46,743 nucleotides of DNA from Curtobacterium aurantiacum (GCF_018598555.1 NZ_JAHEWN010000020.1:1-46743), one strand, 5' to 3'; positions 8,248 to 17,345 are shown, numbered from the stretch's first letter. A program made the numbers and translations. Notes: generated from the letters alone by a model not told the origin.

Positions 8248-9131
8248 AGTTCTCCGTGTTCACTGCCTCCACCCCCGACTGGACCCCGTCCGAGGCCGCC
8301 GAGACCCTGGCGGCGCAGGGCTGGGACGGCATCGAGTGGCGCATCGTCGACGACCGCCCGGTGTCCGGCGAGAGCGTCCCGGCTGCTCGCTCGTTCTGGG
8401 CGGGCAACAACTCGACGTGGCAGTACACCGGCATCCGTGACCGGGTCGGCGAGATCGCCCGGGTCACCGACGCCGCCGGGCTCGAGTACTCGGGCATCGG
8501 CGGCTACCAGCCGGCGGCCGACCACGACGGCGTCGAGACGATGCTGCGCGTGACGAGCGAACTCGGTGCCCGCCAGGTCCGTGTCACGATGCCCCACTAC
8601 CGAGCCGAGCGGGAGCGCACCGGCGAGACCTACCCCGAGCTCTTCGACCGCACCCGCGCCGACCTCGAGTGGGCGGCGGACCGCGCGGCCGAACTCGGCG
8701 TCAAGGTGCTGGTCGAGCTGCACCACATGACGATCACGCCGTCGGCCTCCGCGGCACTGCGACTGATCGACGGTCTCGACCCCGCACACGTCGGCGTCAT
8801 CCACGACCTCGGCAACCTCGTGATCGAGGGGTACGAGGACCACCTCGCCGCGTTCGAACTGCTCGGGCCGTACCTGGCACACGCCCACGTGAAGAACGCC
8901 CACTGGGTCGACACCGGCGACACCCGTGCCGACGGCAGCTCGATCTGGCAGCACGAGTGGGCACCCCTGCGCACCGGCCAGGCGTCGGTCTCCGAGTACC
9001 TCGACGCGCTCCGCCAGGTCGGGTACGACGGGTGGGTCACCATCGAGGACTTCTCCACCGACCTGCCGCTCGAAGCCCGCACCGCCGACAACCTCGCGTA
9101 CCTGCGCTCCCTCGTCCCGGTGACCGCATGA
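8244..9131 (+). CDS. Second sugar phosphate isomerase/epimerase-family TIM-barrel protein
   Basis: About 295 aa and only distantly similar to the first TIM-barrel protein of the operon. Candidate metal ligands are Glu in VLVELHH, Asp in VIHDLGN, His in HAHVKNAHW and Glu in VTIEDF. The order Glu-Asp-His-Glu is that of the xylose-isomerase-like superfamily. It overlaps the upstream dehydrogenase and the downstream mannitol dehydrogenase by four bases each. It could be an epimerase or a lyase acting on the product of the MocA enzyme; the sequence does not discriminate. Confidence 0.85.
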   Translation: MKFSVFTASTPDWTPSEAAETLAAQGWDGIEWRIVDDRPVSGESVPAARSFWAGNNSTWQYTGIRDRVGEIARVTDAAGLEYSGIGGYQPAADHDGVETMLRVTSELGARQVRVTMPHYRAERERTGETYPELFDRTRADLEWAADRAAELGVKVLVELHHMTITPSASAALRLIDGLDPAHVGVIHDLGNLVIEGYEDHLAAFELLGPYLAHAHVKNAHWVDTGDTRADGSSIWQHEWAPLRTGQASVSEYLDALRQVGYDGWVTIEDFSTDLPLEARTADNLAYLRSLVPVTA

Positions 9132-10411
9132 CGGAGCGACGACCCGGCATCGTGCACCTCGGGGTGGGGGCCTTCGCGCGCGCCCACCTCGCCTGGTACA
9201 CCGCCCACACCACGGGGGAGCCGTGGGGCATCACCGCCTTCACGGGCCGCTCGCCCGCGGCCGCGGACGCGTTGACCGCGCAGGACTGCCGGTACACGCT
9301 CGTCACCCGAGCCGCGTCCGGCGACGGAGCCGAGGTGGTCGACACGATCGTGGCCGCCCACCCGGGCAGCGACGACACGGCCTGGAGGCACGTGGTCGCG
9401 TCGCCTGCGACGACCATCGTCACGCTGACGGTCACCGAGCAGGGCTACCGGCCCGGTTCCGACGTGCCGGCGCGGCTGGTCGCGGGGCTCGACGCCCGCC
9501 GTGCCGCCGGGTCCGGACGCATCGCGCTGGTCAGTCTCGACAACCTGACGCACAACGGGGCGGTGCTGCGCGACGCCGTGCTCGACGCCGTCACCGACGA
9601 CGCCCTGCACGACTGGATCGAGGCGAACGTCACGTTCCCGAGCTCGATGGTGGACCGGATCACCCCGGCCACCACCGACGACGACGTCGCGCGCCTGTCG
9701 GAACTGCCGGGTGCGCTCGCCGGAGACCGGGTCCCGGTCGTCACCGAGCCGTTCGCGGAGTGGGTGCTCGAGGACGCCTTCGACGGGATCGACCGACCCG
9801 CGTGGGAGACCGCCGGGGTGCGCATCGTCGAGGACGTCACCCCGTACGAGCAGCGGAAGCTCTGGCTGCTCAACGGCTCGCACTCGCTCCTCGCCTACCT
9901 GGGGTTGCAGCTCGGGCACGACACCGTGGCCGAGGCTTTGGACGACCCGGTCTGCCGCACCGCGGTCGAGCAGCTCTGGGACGAAGCCGCGCTCGAGCTA
10001 CCGCTGCCCGACGCCGAGGTCGCGGAGGCCCGCGCTGCCCTGGTCGAGCGGTTCGCCAACCCGCGCATCCGGCACACCCTGCGGCAGATCGCGTCCGGCG
10101 GTTCGCAGAAGCTGCCCGTCCGCGTCGTCGACGTCGTGCGGCACCGGCTCGCCCGCGACCCCTCGGCCGGCATCGGCACCGGAGCGGCCACCGCCCTCGC
10201 CGCGTGGTGGTTGCACGTCACCGGGCAGCCCGACCTGGTGGACGACCCCGGTGCCCCCGGGCCAGACTCGGACGTGCACGACGTCCTGGCCGTCATCGCC
10301 CCCGAACTCGACACGACCCCCGTGGTCGCCGCCGTGACGGCGGCGGCCGACCGCATCCGCACCGCCGCGGCACGCGCCCGCGAACGCTCCAACGGAGGAG
10401 TCCACGCATGA
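9128..10411 (+). CDS. uxuB: Mannitol dehydrogenase-family protein, probable fructuronate reductase
   Basis: About 427 aa, long-chain mannitol dehydrogenase family. The N-terminal motif [17 protein letters not shown] and the catalytic-region motif [16 protein letters not shown] are both clear. Family members include mannitol 2-dehydrogenase, tagaturonate reductase and D-mannonate oxidoreductase. The neighbours uxaC and a mannonate dehydratase make NAD-dependent reduction of D-fructuronate to D-mannonate the best assignment. It starts by ATGA overlap with the TIM-barrel gene and ends by ATGA overlap with the dehydratase gene. The symbol rests on context as much as on sequence. Confidence 0.85.
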   Translation: MTERRPGIVHLGVGAFARAHLAWYTAHTTGEPWGITAFTGRSPAAADALTAQDCRYTLVTRAASGDGAEVVDTIVAAHPGSDDTAWRHVVASPATTIVTLTVTEQGYRPGSDVPARLVAGLDARRAAGSGRIALVSLDNLTHNGAVLRDAVLDAVTDDALHDWIEANVTFPSSMVDRITPATTDDDVARLSELPGALAGDRVPVVTEPFAEWVLEDAFDGIDRPAWETAGVRIVEDVTPYEQRKLWLLNGSHSLLAYLGLQLGHDTVAEALDDPVCRTAVEQLWDEAALELPLPDAEVAEARAALVERFANPRIRHTLRQIASGGSQKLPVRVVDVVRHRLARDPSAGIGTGAATALAAWWLHVTGQPDLVDDPGAPGPDSDVHDVLAVIAPELDTTPVVAAVTAAADRIRTAAARARERSNGGVHA

Positions 10412-11760
10412 CCGACACGAACACCACGAACCCCGCGGCCCCGGTCCCCGGTGCCACCGACAGCGGGCCGGCCGAGACCACCGCCGGCCGTCCGGACACC
10501 TGGGCCTCGGCGGACCGCGGGCAGCTGATCGAGCGGGCCGAGGTCATCGTGACCAGCCCGAACCGGAACTTCGTGACGCTCAAGCTCACCACGGCCGACG
10601 GCGTCACCGGGCTCGGCGACGCCACCCTGAACGGCCGTGAGCTCGCGGTCTCCGCGTACCTGTCCGAGCACGTCGTCCCGCTGCTCGTCGGCCGTGACGC
10701 CAGCCGCATCGAGGACGCCTGGCAGTTCCTGTACCGGTCGTCGTACTGGCGCCGGGGTCCGGTCACGATGGCCGCGATCGCCGCCGTCGACATGGCCCTC
10801 TGGGACATCAAGGCCAAGGTCGCCGGGATGCCGCTCTACCAGCTGCTCGGCGGGGCATCGCGCACCGGGCTCATGGCGTACGGCCACGCCTCGGGCAAGG
10901 AGCTGCCCGAGCTCTTCGACTCCATCCGCGAACACCAGGAGGAGGGCTACCGCTCCATCCGGGTGCAGACCGGTGTGCCCGGCCTCGAGTCCATCTACGG
11001 CATCGCTTCGAACAGGACCACCGAGGGCAACGCCGGCGTCCGCTACGACTTCGAGCCCGCCCAGCGCGGTGCGAACCCGGCGATGGAGGACTGGGACACC
11101 CGCGCCTACCTGCGCCACGTGCCCACCGTGTTCGAGGCGGTCCGCAACGAGTTCGGCCCCGAACTGCCCCTGCTGCACGACGGCCACCACCGGATGACCC
11201 CGCTGCAGGCCGCCAAGCTCGGCAAGTCGCTCGAGCCGTACGACCTGTTCTGGCTCGAGGACTGCACCCCGGCCGAGAACCAGGAGGCCCTGAAGCTCGT
11301 CCGGCAGCACACCACGACGCCGCTCGCGATCGGCGAGGTCTTCAACACCATCTGGGACTTCAAGGACATCATCCGCGACCAGCTCATCGACTACGTCCGC
11401 GGTGCCGTCACGCACATGGGCGGCGTCACCCCGCTCAAGAAGACGATGGAGTACGCGGCGCTCTACCAGGTCAAGTCCGGGTTCCACGGGCCGACCGACA
11501 TCTCCCCGGTGGGCCTCGCCGCGCAGATGCACCTCGGGCTCGCGATCCACAACTTCGGCATCCAGGAGTACATGCAGCACGGACCGCAGACGAACCAGGT
11601 GTTCCACCAGACCTTCACGTTCACCGACGGGTACCTGCACCCGGGTGACGAGCCGGGCCTCGGGGTCAGCCTCGACGTCGACGAAGCCGGCAAGTACCCC
11701 TACGAGCAGGCGTACCTGCCGTTCAACCGCCTGGCCGACGGCACCGTCCACGACTGGTAG
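10408..11760 (+). CDS. manD: D-mannonate dehydratase, enolase superfamily (ManD type)
   Basis: About 450 aa. It is similar to the enolase-superfamily ManD enzymes, which dehydrate D-mannonate to 2-keto-3-deoxy-D-gluconate, and not to the UxuA fold. Visible signatures are [13 protein letters not shown] at the start of the catalytic unit, [40 protein letters not shown] and the [18 protein letters not shown] and NFGIQEY stretches, which supply metal ligands and acid/base residues. About 40 residues (Thr/Ala/Pro/Gly-rich) precede the usual family start. The initiating ATG has a GGAGGAG box and overlaps the previous stop, so the extension is probably real. It is the last gene of the operon. KDG kinase and aldolase are not in this window. 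Confidence 0.93.
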   Translation: MTDTNTTNPAAPVPGATDSGPAETTAGRPDTWASADRGQLIERAEVIVTSPNRNFVTLKLTTADGVTGLGDATLNGRELAVSAYLSEHVVPLLVGRDASRIEDAWQFLYRSSYWRRGPVTMAAIAAVDMALWDIKAKVAGMPLYQLLGGASRTGLMAYGHASGKELPELFDSIREHQEEGYRSIRVQTGVPGLESIYGIASNRTTEGNAGVRYDFEPAQRGANPAMEDWDTRAYLRHVPTVFEAVRNEFGPELPLLHDGHHRMTPLQAAKLGKSLEPYDLFWLEDCTPAENQEALKLVRQHTTTPLAIGEVFNTIWDFKDIIRDQLIDYVRGAVTHMGGVTPLKKTMEYAALYQVKSGFHGPTDISPVGLAAQMHLGLAIHNFGIQEYMQHGPQTNQVFHQTFTFTDGYLHPGDEPGLGVSLDVDEAGKYPYEQAYLPFNRLADGTVHDW

Positions 11761-11767
11761 CCCCCTT

Positions 11768-11839
11768 CGCAAAACACCGGTGTTCGTCGGTTGAACCGCT
11801 GCATCCCGCGGCTCGGAGCGCGAACACCGGTGTTTTGCG
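11768..11839. repeat. Inverted repeat whose arms each hold an AACACCGGTGTT palindrome
   Basis: Arms 11768-11786 and 11821-11839 (cgaacaccggtgttttgcg) are perfect 19-bp reverse complements. Each arm contains the 12-bp palindrome aacaccggtgtt (11773-11784 and 11823-11834), with centres 50 bp apart, close to five helical turns. It could end the uronate operon as a hairpin or act as paired operators for the gene at 11865. Confidence 0.7.
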
Positions 11840-11864
11840 GGAAGCGACGGGGCAAGCTGGGGGC

Positions 11865-12779
11865 ATGGAGTTCGCGGACGTCGCCAGGGAGCTGCTGCTC
11901 GTCGCGCCGCAGGACTTCGTCGCCGAGCGCACCGCACGGCAGCGGGCCGTGCGCAAGGACGACCGTGCGCTCGCGACGGCGATCGGGAAGCTCCGGAAGC
12001 CCGCCCCGGCCGCCTGGGTGATCGACCTGCTCGCCCACGACGGCGCGCTCGACGACGCCGTCGACCTCGGACCGGCGCTCCGCAAGGCCCAGGCCGACGC
12101 CGACCCCGACGCGATCCGCACGCTCCGACGGCAGCGCGCCGAGGTCGTCGACGCCCTCGCGCAGGCCGGTGCCGACCTGGCGTCCGACGCCGGACACCCC
12201 GTCACCCCGGCGGTGCTCGAGCAGGTCCGGTCGACGATCGAGGCGGCGATGGCGGACCCGCACGCCGGCGCGGCCGTCCGGTCGGGGCTGCTCGTGACGG
12301 CGCTCGAGAGCGTCGGGTTCGACGCGGTGGACCTCGACGGGGCCCTCGCGGATCCGGATGCGGTCCCTGATGCCTGGTCCGGCAGCGATGCCCCACCCAT
12401 CCCCATCTCCCAGGCGAGGGGCGCGCGCAAGGCGAGTCGTGCCTCCAGGCCCGCGCAGCGCCACGACGCGGCGACGCAACCCGACTCCGAACCCGCACCC
12501 GAACGGAAGCGCGACCCGGCGGCCGACCGGAAGGCCGCACGCCAGGCCGAGACGGCAGCGCGCACGGAGTCCCGCGACGCCGACGCAGCACTCGACACCG
12601 CCGAGGCAGACCTCGAACAGGCGGAGGAGCGCCGCGCCGAGTTCCAGCGTGCCCTCGAGCAGGCCGAGGCCGAGATCACCCGGCTCGAGGCAGCCCGCGA
12701 CGAGGCCGAGGCGGCGAGCGACCGCGCGCGGGACGTCCTCCACGCCGCGCAGGAGCACCGTCGGGAGGTCGGTCGCTGA
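11865..12779 (+). CDS. Conserved actinobacterial protein of unknown function with C-terminal coiled coil
   Basis: About 304 aa, with no signal peptide or membrane span. The N-terminal half is helical and contains ERTARQRAVRKDD and KLRKPAPAAWVIDLLA, a conserved pattern I associate with a widespread unnamed actinobacterial family. Residues near 160-215 are a basic, Pro/Arg/Ala-rich linker. Residues about 215-300 are a long Glu/Ala/Arg heptad-rich coiled coil (AEADLEQAEERRAEF). ATG 11865 is the first plausible start after the inverted repeat; no strong ribosome binding site is seen. I do not recognise a function. The domain order resembles a structural or DNA-associated protein, but that is only an impression. 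Confidence 0.75.
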   Translation: MEFADVARELLLVAPQDFVAERTARQRAVRKDDRALATAIGKLRKPAPAAWVIDLLAHDGALDDAVDLGPALRKAQADADPDAIRTLRRQRAEVVDALAQAGADLASDAGHPVTPAVLEQVRSTIEAAMADPHAGAAVRSGLLVTALESVGFDAVDLDGALADPDAVPDAWSGSDAPPIPISQARGARKASRASRPAQRHDAATQPDSEPAPERKRDPAADRKAARQAETAARTESRDADAALDTAEADLEQAEERRAEFQRALEQAEAEITRLEAARDEAEAASDRARDVLHAAQEHRREVGR

Positions 12780-12851
12780 GCCGTCCGGGGCGACCTCATC
12801 ACCTCGGATGAAAAGCGGCCGCACGGCTCGGTCCCCGTCCGGCACGGCCCA

Positions 12852-12857
12852 TACGCT
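12852..12857 (+). promoter_or_regulatory. -10 box (TACGCT) of the histidine kinase gene, leaderless type
   Basis: TACGCT ends 6 nt before ATG 12864, so transcription would start at or within a base or two of the start codon. No ribosome binding site is present. Confidence 0.5.
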
Positions 12858-12863
12858 CGCGTC

Positions 12864-14126
12864 ATGACCTCCTTCCTCCGCCGGTACCGGCACCTGCTGG
12901 CCCCGGCTGCCGGCGCCGTGTACCTCGTGCTCTGGATCGTCGCCGAGGCCGGACGCGCGGGGCTCGCCGACCACGTCGTCGTGGTGTCGGCCTTCGCCGT
13001 CGCCATCGGCCTCGCCGCGTGGATGCCCGCGACCGCGCTCGGACTGGTCGTCGGCATCCCGCTCCTGCAGGCGGCCCGGCTGCTCACCCGGCCGACCGAC
13101 ACGACCTGGCCGGAGTACCTGGCCATCGCGATCGTCGTCGGCGTCGTCGGTGCCGGTCGGTCGGACCTGCTCCGCTACCTCGCCGTCCCCGTGCTCCTGC
13201 TCGCGAGTGCGGCTGCCGCCTGGGCGATGGCGGTCCCGACCGCTGCCGACCAGGACGTCTGGGGCAGCTGGGTGGGGAACTCCGGCGGGACCCGGTCAGA
13301 CCTCGTCACGATCACGTTCGCGTTCGCGGGGGTCAGCGGTGTCGCGTGGGCGGTCGGCGTGGCCATCGGTGCCGCGTGGCGGATCGGCCTCGCCCGGGTC
13401 CGGGTGGTCGAGGCGCAACGTCGAACCGAGGTGACCACGACCGAGCTCCGGGCCGAGCAGGACCGCGCACGGATCGCCCGCGACGTGCACGACTCGCTCG
13501 CCCACTCACTGGCGGTCGTCGTGTCCCAGGCCCAGGGTGCCGCGGCCATCGCCGTGCGGGACGAACACGCCGCCCGGGCGCTGCAGGACATCGCCGACGT
13601 GAGCCGCTCGGCACTGGGTGACGTCCGGGCCCTGGTGGAACGCATCCAGGCGAGCGACGACGCCGACCGTCACGGGCTGCTCGACGTCCCCGACCTGGTC
13701 GAGGACATGCGGGAGCTCGGGATGACCGCGACGTTCGAGGAGCACGGCGCCGGGCTGCTGCCCGCGGACAGCGCCGGCGCGGTGCACCGGATTGTGCAGG
13801 AGAGCCTGACGAACGTGCTGAAGCACCAGGGGCGGACCGCGACGGCCCGGGTGGCGCTCGACTGGCGCGGCCCGGGGCTCGGCGTCGTCGTGACGTCACG
13901 GGGGAGCGAACCCCTCGTCGAGCTCGACGGTGTCGGGTCCGGTGTCGCCGGGATGCAGGAGCGTGCGCGTCTGGTCGGCGGCTGGCTGCGTGCCGGTGTC
14001 GGCGACACCCCGGACGAGTGGGTCGTCACCGCGTGGGTGCCGACGACCGCTGCGGTGCCGACCGATGCGGTGCCGACCGCAGCGACGGCGGAGACCGACG
14101 CCGTCCTGCCGGAGCACGTCCGATGA
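12864..14126 (+). CDS. Sensor histidine kinase, NarL/DesK type
   Basis: About 420 aa. The N-terminal ~170 residues contain about five hydrophobic membrane segments and no large external domain. The HisKA_3 dimerisation helix follows, with ARDVHDSLAHSL (phospho-acceptor His near residue 209). The HATPase has an N-box HRIVQESLTNVLKH and a glycine-rich GVGSGVAGMQERARLVGG. A Thr/Ala/Pro-rich tail of about 30 residues (TTAAVPTDAVPTAAT) follows the ATPase. It overlaps the response regulator gene by ATGA, forming a co-translated pair. The membrane-embedded sensor suggests detection of a membrane or envelope signal; the ligand is unknown. Confidence 0.93.
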   Translation: MTSFLRRYRHLLAPAAGAVYLVLWIVAEAGRAGLADHVVVVSAFAVAIGLAAWMPATALGLVVGIPLLQAARLLTRPTDTTWPEYLAIAIVVGVVGAGRSDLLRYLAVPVLLLASAAAAWAMAVPTAADQDVWGSWVGNSGGTRSDLVTITFAFAGVSGVAWAVGVAIGAAWRIGLARVRVVEAQRRTEVTTTELRAEQDRARIARDVHDSLAHSLAVVVSQAQGAAAIAVRDEHAARALQDIADVSRSALGDVRALVERIQASDDADRHGLLDVPDLVEDMRELGMTATFEEHGAGLLPADSAGAVHRIVQESLTNVLKHQGRTATARVALDWRGPGLGVVVTSRGSEPLVELDGVGSGVAGMQERARLVGGWLRAGVGDTPDEWVVTAWVPTTAAVPTDAVPTAATAETDAVLPEHVR

Positions 14127-14779
14127 CCGCCGTCCGTGTCGCCGTCGTCGACGACCAGCGACTGTTCGCCACCGGGATGCAGATGCTCGTCGACGCGCAG
14201 GACGACATGACCTGCGTCGGGACCGCCGGCGACGGTGCCGCCGCCCTCGAGCTCTGCGCCGCCGAACACCCCGACGTGCTGCTGCTCGACCTACGGATGC
14301 CGGTCATGAACGGCATCGAGACCCTGACACGTCTCGCCGCGTCGACCCACGAGCGCCCGCGGGTCGTCGCGCTGACGACCATCCGCCGCGACGACGCCGT
14401 CCTCACCGCACTCCGTGCCGGCGCCGCCGCGTTCCTGACGAAGGACGCGCTGCCCGAAGTGGTCACCGCGACCATCCGCGACGTGCACGCCGGCCGACCG
14501 GCCCCGACCGAAGCCGAGGCGCTCGACCTGCTGCGCGCGCAGGGCACCCCGGCCGTGACCGATCGACGCGACGAGGTCCTCGACGCGCTGACGGCCCGCG
14601 AGCGCGAGGTCTTCCTGCTCGTCGCGAAGGGGCTCAGCAACGCCGAGATCGCCGAGTCCGTGTTCCTGAGCGACGCCACCGTGAAGACCCACGTCCGCGC
14701 CGTCCTCACGAAGCTCGGGCTCCGGAACCGGATCCAGGTCGTCATCACCGCACACGAACGCGGCCTGGTCCGCGCCTAG
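14123..14779 (+). CDS. NarL/FixJ-family response regulator
   Basis: About 218 aa. The receiver domain has the acidic pocket VVDDQ, the phospho-acceptor Asp near residue 56 in VLLLDLRMPVMNG and the conserved Lys in FLTKDALPE. The C-terminal LuxR-type HTH is LTAREREVFLLVAKGLSNAEIAE followed by VKTHVRAVLTKLGLRNR. It starts inside the kinase stop codon (ATGA). The gene for a small secreted protein follows after 8 nt and is a likely target or co-regulated partner. Confidence 0.94.
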   Translation: MTAVRVAVVDDQRLFATGMQMLVDAQDDMTCVGTAGDGAAALELCAAEHPDVLLLDLRMPVMNGIETLTRLAASTHERPRVVALTTIRRDDAVLTALRAGAAAFLTKDALPEVVTATIRDVHAGRPAPTEAEALDLLRAQGTPAVTDRRDEVLDALTAREREVFLLVAKGLSNAEIAESVFLSDATVKTHVRAVLTKLGLRNRIQVVITAHERGLVRA

Positions 14780-14787
14780 GGGGAACC

Positions 14788-15762
14788 ATGCAGATCACGA
14801 ACCGGGCCGCGAAGACCGGCACCCTCGTCGTCGTCCTCGCCGGACTGGCCGCCGCCGTCGTCCACGGGCTGCCCGAACGCGCCGACGTCGCGGTCGCGCC
14901 CACCGTCGAACAGGACAGCACGGCGTGGGCGATGCCCCTCGACGCCTTCCTCGCACCGGCCTCGTCGAAGTCCACGTACGCCGAGGACCTGGTGGCTCAG
15001 CCCTGCTTGCGGAAGGCCGGCATCGACGACCCGCCTCCTTGGGCGACCGCGGCCGGGCTGCAGGCCGACGACGACGCGGCCGACACCGCCGCTCGGGCGA
15101 ACCCGTCACCCGCGCTCGGGACCACCCGGCCCCTGACCGCGGCGCTCGCCGAGACCCGCGGCTACCACGGGCCGTCCGCCGCCGGTGCGAACCAGGAGGG
15201 CATGCGGCAGTGGGGGTACGACCCGGACCGTCAGGCCGAGTTCGCCGCGCTCCCGGACGACGTGGCAGCCCGCTGTTGGAAAGCAGCCCGGAAGACCCTC
15301 GGTACCTCGCTGCGCGGCACCGAGCAGACCGCGTCCGAGCTGGCCCAGCGCCTGACGTACCTGGCGGCGCTGGACGCACGCCAGGACGACGCGGTCCGCA
15401 CAGCCGCGGCCGGGTGGCGCACCTGCATGGCGCCGTCCGGTGTGCCCGACCTGCCGGAGGGTCCGGAGGGCATGCCGACGCCCTCGATGCACGTCAGCGC
15501 CCGTGACGGCGACCGGGTCGTCCTGTTCTCGGACGATCCGGGGAAGGCCGAGGTCGCCGTCGCCGAACGGGACGTCGCGTGCCAGGAGTCCTCCGGCTAC
15601 CGCAGCGCGCTGTACGCGGCGGAGTGGGAACGGCTGCTGCACGTCACCGCGACCGACGCGGCCGTGCTCCGGAAGGGCTCGACGCGGCAGCCGCAGGTGG
15701 ACGCCCGACTCGACCGGGTGATCGCGCGGCTCGCGCCGGCGGCACCGACGGACGTCGACTGA
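14788..15762 (+). CDS. Secreted or membrane-anchored protein of unknown function, linked to the two-component system
   Basis: About 324 aa. The N-terminal basic segment followed by TLVVVLAGLAAAVVHGL looks like a signal anchor or uncleaved signal peptide. The exported part holds four cysteines, in QPCLRKAG, AARCWKAARK, WRTCMAPSG and DVACQESSGY, spaced as two possible disulfides, and a helical C-terminus. The ribosome binding site AGGGGGA precedes ATG 14788, 8 nt after the response regulator stop, so it belongs to that operon. No enzyme motif is recognised. It may be an accessory sensor or envelope protein for the kinase. It is followed by a dispersed palindrome. Confidence 0.8.
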   Translation: MQITNRAAKTGTLVVVLAGLAAAVVHGLPERADVAVAPTVEQDSTAWAMPLDAFLAPASSKSTYAEDLVAQPCLRKAGIDDPPPWATAAGLQADDDAADTAARANPSPALGTTRPLTAALAETRGYHGPSAAGANQEGMRQWGYDPDRQAEFAALPDDVAARCWKAARKTLGTSLRGTEQTASELAQRLTYLAALDARQDDAVRTAAAGWRTCMAPSGVPDLPEGPEGMPTPSMHVSARDGDRVVLFSDDPGKAEVAVAERDVACQESSGYRSALYAAEWERLLHVTATDAAVLRKGSTRQPQVDARLDRVIARLAPAAPTDVD

Positions 15763-15820
15763 CGCGGCGGTCGCGGGGAGCGGTCCTGGGGGGAGCGCCC
15801 CGCGCCCGCCGCGTGTGGAC

Positions 15821-15868
15821 GACGGACGGGAGGCCCGTGGCGGGACCGCCACGGGCCTCCCGTCCGTC
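15821..15868. terminator. Dispersed palindrome, likely terminator of the kinase operon
   Basis: Arms 15821-15843 and 15846-15868 are 23-bp perfect reverse complements (effective loop about 4 nt). It shares the ggacgggaggcccgtggcgg core with the 6142 and 41196 copies. It lies about 60 nt after a stop codon and about 50 nt before the rplY promoter. Confidence 0.8.
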
Positions 15869-15894
15869 CCGGGTGTGCGTCCGGACCATGACGC

Positions 15895-15923
15895 GCGACA
15901 CGCCCGGACGCTCCTGCTAGACT
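15895..15923 (+). promoter_or_regulatory. Promoter of rplY
   Basis: GCGACA (15895-15900, matching the last four bases of TTGACA), a 17-nt spacer and an extended -10 TGCTAGACT ending at 15923. It gives a leader of about 160 nt, unusually long for this window. The leader contains a 14-bp palindrome acgcgtgcacgcgt (16009-16022) and a small hairpin (about 16049-16069). Confidence 0.65.
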
Positions 15924-16091
15924 CAGTCCCTGACTTCGGCGAGGGCTGCGTACGCGCGGCCGTGATCGACGCGGTGGGATACCCGGCAAGACCCTGGGAT
16001 CGTTCCTCACGCGTGCACGCGTTCGAGTTGCAACACCACAGACCCCCACGATGCCGGCACTCCGGCGTCGTCCCCGACACCAGGAGGCACC

Positions 16092-16715
16092 ATGGCCGAC
16101 TACACCAAGCTCGCAGCGGAAGTCCGCACCAAGTTCGGCAAGGGCGCTGCTCGCAAGCTCCGCGCGGCCGACAAGATCCCCGCGGTCGTCTACGGCCACG
16201 GCACCGAGCCGAAGCACATCTCGCTGCCCGGTCACGAGACCATGCTGCTCGTCCGTACCGCCAACGCGGTCGTCGACCTCGACATCGAGGGTGCCGCACA
16301 GCTCGCCCTCGTCAAGGACGTCCAGCGTGACCCGGTGCGCCAGATCATCGAGCACATCGACCTCGTGGTCCTCCGCCGCGGCGAGAAGGTCACGGTCGAC
16401 GTGCCCGTCGTCATCGAGGGCGAGTCCTTCTCCGGAACCATCCACGTGCAGGACCTGAACACGATCTCGCTGCTCGTGCTCGCCACCGACATCCCGGAGC
16501 ACGTCTCCGTGAACGTCGAGGGCCTCGAGGACGGCGTGCAGATCCACGCCTCGCAGCTCGAGCTCCCCGAGGGTGCCGAGCTCGAGACCGACGCCGAGGC
16601 GCTGGTCGTCGCGATCGTCACCCCGCGTGGCACCGCTGACGACGACGCCGCCGACGAGGCCTCGGCCGAGGCCGGCGCCGAGTCGGGTGCCGAGGGCGCC
16701 GCGGACTCCGAGTAA
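16092..16715 (+). CDS. rplY: 50S ribosomal protein L25/general stress protein Ctc
   Basis: About 207 aa, the long CTC form: an N-terminal 5S rRNA-binding L25 domain (residues about 7-95, with RTKFGKGAARKLRAADKIPAV and VYGHGTEPKHISL) and a C-terminal beta domain (about 100-185). The tail from about residue 182 is an acidic Asp/Ala/Glu stretch typical of actinobacterial versions. An AGGAGG box precedes ATG 16092. pth follows closely, the usual rplY-pth pair. Confidence 0.97.
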   Translation: MADYTKLAAEVRTKFGKGAARKLRAADKIPAVVYGHGTEPKHISLPGHETMLLVRTANAVVDLDIEGAAQLALVKDVQRDPVRQIIEHIDLVVLRRGEKVTVDVPVVIEGESFSGTIHVQDLNTISLLVLATDIPEHVSVNVEGLEDGVQIHASQLELPEGAELETDAEALVVAIVTPRGTADDDAADEASAEAGAESGAEGAADSE

Positions 16716-16760
16716 CAACCGTTCGCAGGACATCTGGTCGACGCTGATGGCGGAGTGCTG

Positions 16761-17345
16761 ATGACGGGCAACACGCTCGTCGTGGTCGGGCTCGGGAACC
16801 CCGGGCCCGGCTACGCCGGCAACCGCCACAACGTCGGCCAGATGGTCCTCGACGAACTCGCCTCCCGCATGGGGGCGACGTTCAAGAAGCACAAGACGCC
16901 GAACCAGGTCGCCGAGGGGCGTCTGGTCCCCGGCGGCACGCGACTCGTGCTGGCGAAGCCCGGGTCGTTCATGAACACCTCGGGCGGGCCGGTCTCCTCG
17001 GTGCTCGGGTTCTACAGCGCCACCCCGGCCGACCTCGTCGTCGTGCACGACGAGCTCGACCTGCCGTTCGACACCGTCCGCCTCAAGGGCAGTGGGGGGC
17101 ACGGCGGGCACAACGGCCTGCGCGACATCATCAAGGCCACCGGCACGAACGAGTTCATGCGCGTGCGGGTCGGCATCGGTCGTCCCCCCGGTCGGCAGGA
17201 CCCGGCCGACTACGTGCTGCGTGACTTCTCCGCGGCCGAGAAGAAGACCCTGCCGATCCTGCTGGCCGACGCCGCGGACGCGGTCGAGGCGATCGCCGAG
17301 GTCGGGCTGCTCGCCGCGCAGCAGCGCGTGCACGCTCCGTCCTGA
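16761..17345 (+). CDS. pth: Peptidyl-tRNA hydrolase
   Basis: About 194 aa, the normal length. It releases peptides from prematurely dissociated peptidyl-tRNA in the cytoplasm. Diagnostic motifs are VGLGNPGPGYAGNRHNVGQM (catalytic His in NRHNVG), KPGSFMNTSGGPV, VVHDELDLPF and GGHGGHNGLRDI. An in-frame GTG at 16755 is possible, but ATG 16761 sits better behind the GGCGGAG box at 16749-16755. It lies about 45 nt after rplY, probably the same transcript. Confidence 0.97.
   Translation: MTGNTLVVVGLGNPGPGYAGNRHNVGQMVLDELASRMGATFKKHKTPNQVAEGRLVPGGTRLVLAKPGSFMNTSGGPVSSVLGFYSATPADLVVVHDELDLPFDTVRLKGSGGHGGHNGLRDIIKATGTNEFMRVRVGIGRPPGRQDPADYVLRDFSAAEKKTLPILLADAADAVEAIAEVGLLAAQQRVHAPS

Noticed and set aside
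10408..11760. UxuA-type mannonate dehydratase
   Set aside because: The motifs ([27 protein letters not shown]) are those of the enolase-superfamily ManD, not the xylose-isomerase-like UxuA fold.
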